Below, in pieces: positions 1 to 6,369 of a stretch of 6,369 nt of DNA (within the stretch, counting starts at the first letter, position 1; the number at the start of each line of letters is the position of its first letter). A model generated the notes under the pieces. That model was given only the letters and a program-made list of their open reading frames with translations. It searched no databases and was not told where the DNA came from. This stretch comes from Burkholderiales bacterium (GTDB taxonomy: Bacteria > Pseudomonadota > Gammaproteobacteria > Burkholderiales > JAEUOS01): assembly GCA_947456845.1 (NCBI GenBank), contig CANGUJ010000238.1:1-6369 (forward strand), given 5' to 3'. The position numbers and the translations under genes were made by a program.

Positions 1-1
1 C

Positions 2-739
2 TATCGCAAAGGCGCATTCACCGGCGCCGAAGAGGATCGCGACGGCTTTTTCCAGGCCGCCCGCGGCGGCACGCTTTTCCTCGATGAAGTCGCCGACCTG
101 CCGCTTTCGATGCAGGTCAAGCTTTTGCGCGTCATACAGGAAAAGCAAGCGCGCCGCGTCGGCAGCACCGTCGAGGAAGCTGTCGACGTGCGGCTGGTGA
201 GCGCGACGCACCAGAACCTAGGCGCGCTGGTGACGGCGGGTAAGTTTCGTCAGGATCTGCTGTACCGGATTGATGTGATCGACATCAAGATGCCAGCCTT
301 GCGCGAATACCGCGAGGACATCCCGGCGCTCGCGCAGACCATACTGGAGCGCCTGGTGGAGCAGAACGGCCGCCCCGCGACCCTGACCGCGGCGGCGCTC
401 GAACAGTTGAAGGCCTATGATTATCCCGGCAATGTGCGCGAACTCGAAAATCTGCTCGAACGCGCCATGGCGCTGGCCGACGGCGATCAAATCGACGCCG
501 GCGACCTGCGCCTGATGCCCGCCCAGGGCGAGGCAGTCGACTCGGGCGGTATGGCAGCGGGGGCTGCTGGCTGGATGGGGGTGATGTCCCTGCAGGCCCA
601 TCTCGACCACGCGGAGCGCGAAGCCATTCTTGCGGCACTGAACGCGACGGGCAACAATCGCACGGCGGCGGCCAAGCTCCTGGGCGTGACGTTCCGCTCC
701 CTCCGGTATCGTTTGCAGAGGCTCAATATTGGCGACTGA
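2..739 (+). CDS. pilR: Sigma-54-dependent response regulator, PilR-like (5' truncated by window edge)
   Basis: This is the C-terminal 245 residues of an NtrC-family activator, which remodels sigma-54 RNA polymerase by ATP hydrolysis. PilR is the regulator of the PilS/PilR pair that switches on type IV pilin transcription. The open frame enters from the window edge. Visible in order are the sigma-54 contact loop GAFTGA (bases 11-28), Walker B with LFLDE (about 74-88), a sensor I region VRLVSATHQNL, the arginine-finger segment FRQDLLYR (245-268), sensor II GNVREL (428-445) and a Fis-type helix-turn-helix at the C-terminus (about 623-736). The closing LGVTFRSLRYRLQRL strongly resembles the recognition end of PilR proteins, which is why I prefer PilR over NtrC or another paralog. 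The receiver domain with its phospho-Asp and Walker A are not in view, so the symbol is inferred. No frameshift or lost motif is seen. Its stop codon lies inside the start of ampD. Confidence 0.82.
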   Translation, partial: YRKGAFTGAEEDRDGFFQAARGGTLFLDEVADLPLSMQVKLLRVIQEKQARRVGSTVEEAVDVRLVSATHQNLGALVTAGKFRQDLLYRIDVIDIKMPALREYREDIPALAQTILERLVEQNGRPATLTAAALEQLKAYDYPGNVRELENLLERAMALADGDQIDAGDLRLMPAQGEAVDSGGMAAGAAGWMGVMSLQAHLDHAEREAILAALNATGNNRTAAAKLLGVTFRSLRYRLQRLNIGD

Positions 740-1352
740 CGGGTCTGGCGAGGCCGCTGCGCCCGGGCGGTGGCGGGGTGGCTGGTACCGCCCGGCTAGG
801 GCGGTCGCTTCGCCGAACTTCAACCGGCGGCCGCCCGGCACGTGCGTCGAACTGGTGGTGATCCACAACATCAGCCTTCCGCCGGGCGTGTTTCGCGGCG
901 ACGCCATCGAGAGGCTGTTCACCAACACGCTCGACCCCGGCGCACATCCCTATTTCACGCAGTTGATCGGACTGCGCGTGTCCGCGCACTTCCTGGTACG
1001 GCGCAACGGGGCCCTGCTGCAGTTCGTCTCCTGCGATGATCGTGCCTGGCATGCGGGCGCGTCTTCGTGGCGCGGCAGATCGGACTGCAACGACTTTTCG
1101 ATCGGCATTGAGGTCGAAGGCAGTGACGCGACCAGGTTTACCGCCCGCCAGTATGCGCGCCTCGCCCGACTGCTGCGCCGATTGCGTGCCGCCTATCCGG
1201 CCATTTCGGGTGTCGCCGGACACTCCGAAATCGCGCCTGGCCGCAAGACCGACCCCGGACCGTACTTTGACTGGGCCAGGCTCCTGTCGGAGAGCGGACT
1301 CGACGACGTAGGGCACGCGCTGCGCAGGCTTGATCCCGCGCCGCCAGGGTGA
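729..1352 (+). CDS. ampD: 1,6-anhydro-N-acetylmuramyl-L-alanine amidase AmpD
   Basis: AmpD is a cytosolic zinc amidase that cuts the lactyl-amide bond between anhydro-MurNAc and the stem peptide of imported muropeptides. This step of peptidoglycan recycling also keeps the inducer of AmpR/ampC low. The 207-residue product is a single Amidase_2 domain. By motif alignment the zinc ligands are H46 (VVIHN), H165 (GHSEI) and D175, with E128 (GIEVEG) and K173 (GRKTDPG) matching catalytic Glu116 and Lys162 of Citrobacter AmpD. There is no signal peptide, which favours cytosolic AmpD over periplasmic amidases. The start is TTG at 729, with AGAGG at 717-721 seven bases upstream. I found no other in-frame start codon before the conserved core, so this start is well supported. 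It overlaps the pilR end by 11 bases, suggesting translational coupling. Compared with E. coli AmpD (183 aa) the product is slightly longer at the N-terminus. Confidence 0.93.
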   Translation: MATDGSGEAAAPGRWRGGWYRPARAVASPNFNRRPPGTCVELVVIHNISLPPGVFRGDAIERLFTNTLDPGAHPYFTQLIGLRVSAHFLVRRNGALLQFVSCDDRAWHAGASSWRGRSDCNDFSIGIEVEGSDATRFTARQYARLARLLRRLRAAYPAISGVAGHSEIAPGRKTDPGPYFDWARLLSESGLDDVGHALRRLDPAPPG

Positions 1353-1375
1353 AACCCCTTGCGCGTGTCCTAAAA

Positions 1376-1391
1376 CCATACTAGACTTTGT
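1376..1391. promoter_or_regulatory. Weak possible second NrdR box
   Basis: This degenerate 16-mer agrees at about 10 of 16 positions with the NrdR consensus. Its centre is 33 bases upstream of the centre of the strong box. NrdR boxes usually occur in pairs about 31-32 bases apart, so both spacing and match are imperfect. It may be a weak partner site or chance. Confidence 0.2.
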
Positions 1392-1420
1392 CCTTGTCGG
1401 TAAGGGCTACACCATATATT
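1388..1420 (+). promoter_or_regulatory. Candidate sigma-70 promoter for nrdAB
   Basis: A -10-like TATATT at 1415-1420 is preceded by TTGTCG at 1394-1399 (15-base spacer) and TTGTCC at 1388-1393 (21-base spacer). Neither spacer is ideal, so the -35 assignment is uncertain. The -10 lies wholly inside the NrdR-box candidate, the arrangement expected where NrdR blocks polymerase. Predicted transcription start is near 1427. Confidence 0.4.
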
Positions 1421-1424
1421 GTGG
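1409..1424. promoter_or_regulatory. NrdR box candidate
   Basis: The 16-mer ACACCATATATTGTGG is an imperfect palindrome: six of eight half-site positions pair. It closely fits the known NrdR consensus, approximately aCACwATATaTwGTGt. NrdR is a zinc-finger/ATP-cone repressor that senses dATP versus ATP and binds upstream of nrd operons across bacteria. The site lies 366 bases before the nrdA start codon and covers the candidate -10. That regulator-operator pairing is inferred; the nrdR gene is not in the window. Confidence 0.6.
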
Positions 1425-1626
1425 TTGCGCGATGTGGTTGTGTGCTGCTGGTGTGATTTTCTTGTGAGTCTTGTGTGATGTTGGGGTGGGTGCGCGATGC
1501 TTGTGTGTCGTCTGCGGGCGGTGCGCAGCACGTTCACAGGGGGTGTTGGGTGTACGTGGAGGCACATCGGTGCCATCGGCGAAATATGCCGCGTAATTCG
1601 CAGCCGGATCGCCTCCATTGGCACTT

Positions 1627-1666
1627 AAAAAAAGCGAGCGGGGGTGGTTGTCCGGGCGGTGCTCGC
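1627..1666 (-). terminator. Possible intrinsic terminator for minus-strand transcription
   Basis: On the minus strand a 6-bp perfect G+C-rich stem (GCGAGC at 1634-1639 pairing with GCTCGC at 1661-1666) is followed directly by seven T, the complement of the A run at 1627-1633. The 21-base loop is longer than usual and the stem is short, so strength is doubtful. No minus-strand gene lies nearby. If real, it would stop antisense transcripts arising within nrdA. Confidence 0.3.
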
Positions 1667-1776
1667 GTGAACAAGGGGTGAGCGTTCCCGTTTGGTGCAG
1701 GGGCCCCGGGCCGTGCCGCTCTGGCTGCCCGCGCACCCTGCCGCTCGCGGGGCGACGTACGTAAACAATAAGTTCT

Positions 1777-1789
1777 GGAGACTTGGCCA
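1777..1789 (+). promoter_or_regulatory. nrdA ribosome binding site
   Basis: GGAG at 1777-1780, within CTGGAG, lies nine bases before ATG 1790. It decides the start, because the next in-frame ATG codons (1805, 1820, 1835) have no comparable purine-rich sequence at the right distance. Confidence 0.7.
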
Positions 1790-4708
<2,919 letters not shown>

Positions 4709-4721
4709 GCCCGATCGTCAC

Positions 4722-4744
4722 GCAACACAATCGTGCAACACAAT
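4722..4744 (+). repeat. Short direct repeat in the nrdA-nrdB spacer
   Basis: GCAACACAAT occurs twice, at 4722-4731 and 4735-4744, with a 13-base period. The second copy abuts the nrdB ribosome binding site. It may simply be a small duplication; a role in setting NrdB translation is conjecture. Confidence 0.7.
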
Positions 4745-4756
4745 GGAGATGGATGA
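4745..4756 (+). promoter_or_regulatory. nrdB ribosome binding site
   Basis: GGAG at 4745-4748 lies eight bases before ATG 4757. Another ATG at 4753 is out of frame and too close to the GGAG to compete, so 4757 is the supported start. Confidence 0.7.
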
Positions 4757-5944
4757 ATGCTGACTTTCGAGGATGATGTTCCGGCCGGGCGCGGTATGGC
4801 ACCGGGGGCGATGCTGGGGTTGCAGAGCGTCGCCGATGCCCAGCGGCTTGCGGGCGCCATGCCGCCGGCCCGCCCCTTGACCGGAATGCCGCTGGCCGCC
4901 AAGCAGGCGGAGGCCCCAGCGGCATTGCGCCGCGTCAACGTGGCCGACAAGCGCATCATCAACGGGCAGACCGATGTCAATCAGCTCGTGCCTTTCAAGT
5001 ACAAGTGGGCATGGCAGAAGTATCTGGATTCCTGCGCCAATCACTGGATGCCGCAGGAAATCAACATGAACCGGGACATCGCGCTGTGGAAGGATCCTAA
5101 GGGGTTGACCGACGACGAGCGCCGCATCATCAAGCGCAACCTCGGATTTTTCGTCACCGCCGACAGCCTCGCGGCCAACAATATCGTGCTGGGCACCTAT
5201 CGGCACATCACGGCCCCCGAGTGCCGCCAATACCTGCTGAGACAGGCCTTCGAAGAGGCCATTCACACCCATGCGTACCAGTACATCGTCGAGTCCCTCG
5301 GGCTTGACGAGAGCGAGATCTTCAACGCCTATAACGAGGTCGAATCGATTCGTGCGAAGGACGTGTTCTTGATCCCTTTCATCGAGACCCTGACGGACCA
5401 GAATTTCGTCACCGGAACGCCGGAGAACGACCAGAAGCTCCTGAAGAGCCTGATCGTCTTCTCCTGCATGATGGAGGGTCTGTTCTTCTATGTCGGCTTT
5501 ACGCAGATCCTGGCGATGGGGCGGCAGAACAAGATGACCGGAGCCGCGGAGCAGTACCAGTACATCCTGCGCGACGAGTCGATGCATTGCAACTTCGGCA
5601 TTGATCTGGTCAACCAGTTGAAGATGGAAAATCCGCACCTGTGGACCCCGGCCTTCCGGGAGGAGATCCGTGAGTTGTTCAAGCAGGCTGTCGAACTCGA
5701 ATACCGTTACGCGGAGGACACCATGCCGCGTGGCGTACTCGGGTTGAACGCGCCGATGTTCAAGGGCTACCTCAGATTCATCGCGAATCGCCGTTGTCAG
5801 CAAATAGGTATTGACCCCTTGTTTAGTAACGAGGACAATCCTTTCCCGTGGATGAGCGAGATGATCGATCTCAAGAAGGAAAGAAATTTCTTCGAGACAC
5901 GCGTCATCGAATATCAGACCGGCGGGGCGCTGAGCTGGGACTGA
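4757..5944 (+). CDS. nrdB: Class Ia ribonucleoside-diphosphate reductase, beta subunit NrdB
   Basis: NrdB is the small subunit that houses the di-iron centre and stable tyrosyl radical, passing the radical to the NrdA cysteine for each turnover. The 395-residue product has a complete ferritin-like core. By spacing against E. coli R2, the ligands are D136 (TADSLAANN), E167 and H170 (EEAIH), E240 (MMEGLFFYV), E274 and H277 (RDESMH). The radical tyrosine is Y174 (HTHAY). W97 (HWMPQE) corresponds to W48, and Y386 near the C-terminus is a candidate for the Y356 relay. The end YQTGGALSWD is the flexible tail that docks on NrdA. Tyr at 174 and Asp at 136 argue for class Ia rather than the Mn/Fe class Ic of Chlamydia, which has Phe and Glu there. 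The first 55-60 residues are Ala/Pro/Met-rich and look disordered, as in other betaproteobacterial NrdB. It is cotranscribed with nrdA and closed by the terminator at 6116-6149. Confidence 0.97.
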   Translation: MLTFEDDVPAGRGMAPGAMLGLQSVADAQRLAGAMPPARPLTGMPLAAKQAEAPAALRRVNVADKRIINGQTDVNQLVPFKYKWAWQKYLDSCANHWMPQEINMNRDIALWKDPKGLTDDERRIIKRNLGFFVTADSLAANNIVLGTYRHITAPECRQYLLRQAFEEAIHTHAYQYIVESLGLDESEIFNAYNEVESIRAKDVFLIPFIETLTDQNFVTGTPENDQKLLKSLIVFSCMMEGLFFYVGFTQILAMGRQNKMTGAAEQYQYILRDESMHCNFGIDLVNQLKMENPHLWTPAFREEIRELFKQAVELEYRYAEDTMPRGVLGLNAPMFKGYLRFIANRRCQQIGIDPLFSNEDNPFPWMSEMIDLKKERNFFETRVIEYQTGGALSWD

Positions 5945-6108
5945 AACGAACAAAGGCTTCGATTCCACGACAGCGTGGCCGGGCACTGAATGCAAGGAAC
6001 TAGGCAAATCAATTTTGATGCGGTGAAGGCACAGGCGCCCGCGGGCTTGCTTGGGGGGTTCGCTCCCTCGAGCCGCCGACGCGGGGCCGGCAACCTCATC
6101 ACCTCCAG

Positions 6109-6149
6109 AAAAAACGCCGGTCGCTTTGATGCGCACCGGCTTTTTTTTT
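6109..6149 (+). terminator. Intrinsic terminator of the nrdAB operon
   Basis: Stem GCCGGT (6116-6121) pairs with ACCGGC (6135-6140). It is extended by CGC/GCG (6122-6124 with 6131-6133) across a one-base bulge at 6134, with loop TTTGAT. Nine T follow at 6141-6149. A run of six A (6109-6114) on the other flank means it could also act on minus-strand transcripts. Confidence 0.9.
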
Positions 6150-6204
6150 GGGGGTCGCGAAGCGGCACAGCTGGGGGCCGTCGTCGCGTGTGCGGCATTC
6201 ATTA

Positions 6205-6231
6205 GCGCAAGCCGGTCGACCAGGCTTGCGC
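6205..6231. repeat. 9-bp perfect inverted repeat upstream of the H1-like gene
   Basis: GCGCAAGCC (6205-6213) pairs perfectly with GGCTTGCGC (6223-6231) around a 9-base loop that itself contains the palindrome GGTCGACC (6214-6221). No T tract follows directly on either strand, so it is not a standard terminator. It could be a leader RNA structure or a protein-binding palindrome. Confidence 0.75.
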
Positions 6232-6294
6232 CGATGAATAATCCGGGCTTGTACAGACGGGTTTTTTAGTTGGTAGTTTTTTTGACACTTCATG

Positions 6295-6307
6295 AAGGAG
6301 ATGCATC
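6295..6307 (+). promoter_or_regulatory. Ribosome binding site of the H1-like gene
   Basis: AAGGAG at 6295-6300 is a near-ideal Shine-Dalgarno sequence seven bases before ATG 6308. The ATG at 6301 is out of frame with the Lys-rich reading frame and directly abuts the AAGGAG, so 6308 is chosen. Confidence 0.8.
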
Positions 6308-6369
6308 ATGGCAACTGCAAAGAAACCAGCAGCGAAAAAGCCCGCCGCCAAAAAACCGGCGGTGAAGAA
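6308..6369 (+). CDS. Histone H1-like nucleoid protein (3' truncated by window edge)
   Basis: Only the first 20 complete codons are visible, reading MATAKKPAAKKPAAKKPAVK and running off the window edge. The KKPAA pentapeptide is repeated in tandem from residue 5. This low-complexity Lys/Ala/Pro composition is characteristic of the bacterial H1-like proteins of betaproteobacteria (for example Bordetella BpH1) and the tail of Pseudomonas AlgP. These bind DNA non-specifically and help compact the nucleoid; chlamydial HctB is a relative in composition. The start has an excellent AAGGAG. The gene lies behind the nrdAB terminator and therefore should have its own promoter. Because such repeats recur in unrelated proteins, an AlgP-like protein or a longer protein with a basic N-terminal tail cannot be excluded. 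The family call rests on composition and context, so I give no symbol. Confidence 0.75.
   Translation, partial: MATAKKPAAKKPAAKKPAVK

Larger units (their letters stand above)
1353..1789 (+). other. nrdA upstream region and probable long 5' leader
   Basis: This 437-base gap has no convincing gene. From left to right it holds an A/T-richer segment with promoter-like hexamers and an NrdR-box candidate (about 1376-1424). Next is a G/T-rich stretch (1421-1560, about 78% G+T by hand count, 60 of the first 70 bases) with TTGTGTG at 1438, 1471 and 1501. Small inverted repeats lie at 1561-1591, followed by an A7 tract and a hairpin reading as a minus-strand terminator (1627-1666). A GC-rich segment then leads to the nrdA ribosome binding site. 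If transcription starts near 1427, the nrdA leader is roughly 360 nt. No clear intrinsic terminator follows ampD on the + strand, so some read-through from pilR-ampD is possible. I see no adenosylcobalamin riboswitch core, which regulates nrd genes in some other bacteria. Confidence 0.6.
5945..6307 (+). other. Non-coding gap between nrdB and the H1-like gene
   Basis: These 363 bases hold no convincing gene. The first 170 or so are presumably the nrdB 3' untranslated region. They contain the inverted repeat ATCAA-TT-TTGAT (6008-6019) and the 10-base palindrome GCCCGCGGGC (6037-6046). An intrinsic terminator follows at 6116-6149, then a 9-bp perfect hairpin at 6205-6231. The last 50 bases are T-rich (T runs at 6262-6267 and 6277-6283) and end in the H1 ribosome binding site. 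A promoter for the H1-like gene should lie between 6150 and about 6280. The best -10-like hexamer I see is AATAAT at 6237-6242, without a good -35, so I do not annotate it separately. Confidence 0.6.

Noticed and set aside
218..1379. Long minus-strand frames opposite pilR and ampD
   Set aside because: Both + strand genes have clear family motifs; the antisense frames have none and no plausible ribosome binding site was noticed.
1483..1550. G-quadruplex in the leader
   Set aside because: The G runs at 1483-1490, 1516-1518, 1539-1543 and 1548-1550 are separated by loops of more than 20 bases, so no canonical quadruplex forms.
1475..1681. 68-codon + strand frame in the nrdA leader
   Set aside because: There is no Shine-Dalgarno sequence, its composition follows the G/T bias, and it spans the inverted repeats. 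It does not look like a leader peptide.
4757..5944. Possible class Ic (Mn/Fe, Phe instead of Tyr) NrdB
   Set aside because: Asp at 136 and Tyr at 174 occupy the diagnostic positions, so it is class Ia. E101 in the WMPQE motif was briefly taken for the first ligand, but spacing to E167 excludes it.
4718..6202. 494-codon open frame on the minus strand across nrdB
   Set aside because: It is antisense to nrdB and runs through the terminator hairpin; its His/Asp/Val/Leu-rich product is typical of reverse-complemented GC-rich genes.
5990..6269. Small + strand frames after nrdB (5990-6205 and 6051-6269)
   Set aside because: They run through the intrinsic terminator, and I saw no ribosome binding site or family resemblance.
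6282..6287. Perfect TTGACA hexamer upstream of the H1-like gene
   Set aside because: A -10 at the proper distance would fall on the start codon, so it cannot drive this gene; it is probably chance in a T-rich leader.

Overview
The window is an ordinary-looking, GC-rich chromosomal segment of a betaproteobacterium, most likely of the order Burkholderiales. The assignment rests on three points: a type IV pilus regulator followed by ampD, a class Ia ribonucleotide reductase pair of the long double-cone type, and the start of a Lys/Ala/Pro-repeat histone H1-like gene of the kind known from Bordetella and Burkholderia relatives. Genus cannot be fixed from the sequence alone. All five protein genes are on the + strand.

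Layout. Positions 2-739 are the 3' part of a sigma-54-dependent response regulator, probably pilR; the receiver domain and Walker A lie outside the window. ampD (729-1352) starts on a TTG codon inside the last codons of pilR and encodes the cytosolic anhydro-muropeptide amidase of cell-wall recycling. A 437-base gap (1353-1789) follows. It holds a good NrdR-box candidate over a -10-like hexamer, then a very G/T-rich stretch and several small inverted repeats, one of which looks like a terminator for minus-strand transcription. nrdA (1790-4708) and nrdB (4757-5944) encode the two subunits of aerobic class Ia ribonucleotide reductase, with every catalytic residue I could place intact. After nrdB comes an untranslated stretch ending in a strong intrinsic terminator (6116-6149). 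A second gap with a 9-bp perfect hairpin then leads to the first 20 codons of the H1-like gene (6308 onward), which runs off the window.

How the parts work together. NrdA and NrdB form one enzyme that supplies deoxynucleotides. The leader suggests transcriptional repression by NrdR, while the N-terminal ATP-cone of NrdA gives allosteric dATP feedback. The H1-like protein is a separate transcription unit behind the terminator and concerns nucleoid packing. pilR-ampD is a separate upstream unit with no evident functional tie to nrdAB.

I found no mobile element, CRISPR array, tRNA, rRNA, phage gene or defence system, and nothing that amounts to a new biological system. The observations most worth a second look are in the nrdA leader: its strand-skewed composition, the minus-strand terminator-like hairpin and the NrdR site. 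Next come rare-codon patches in nrdA and nrdB and the hairpin ahead of the H1-like gene.
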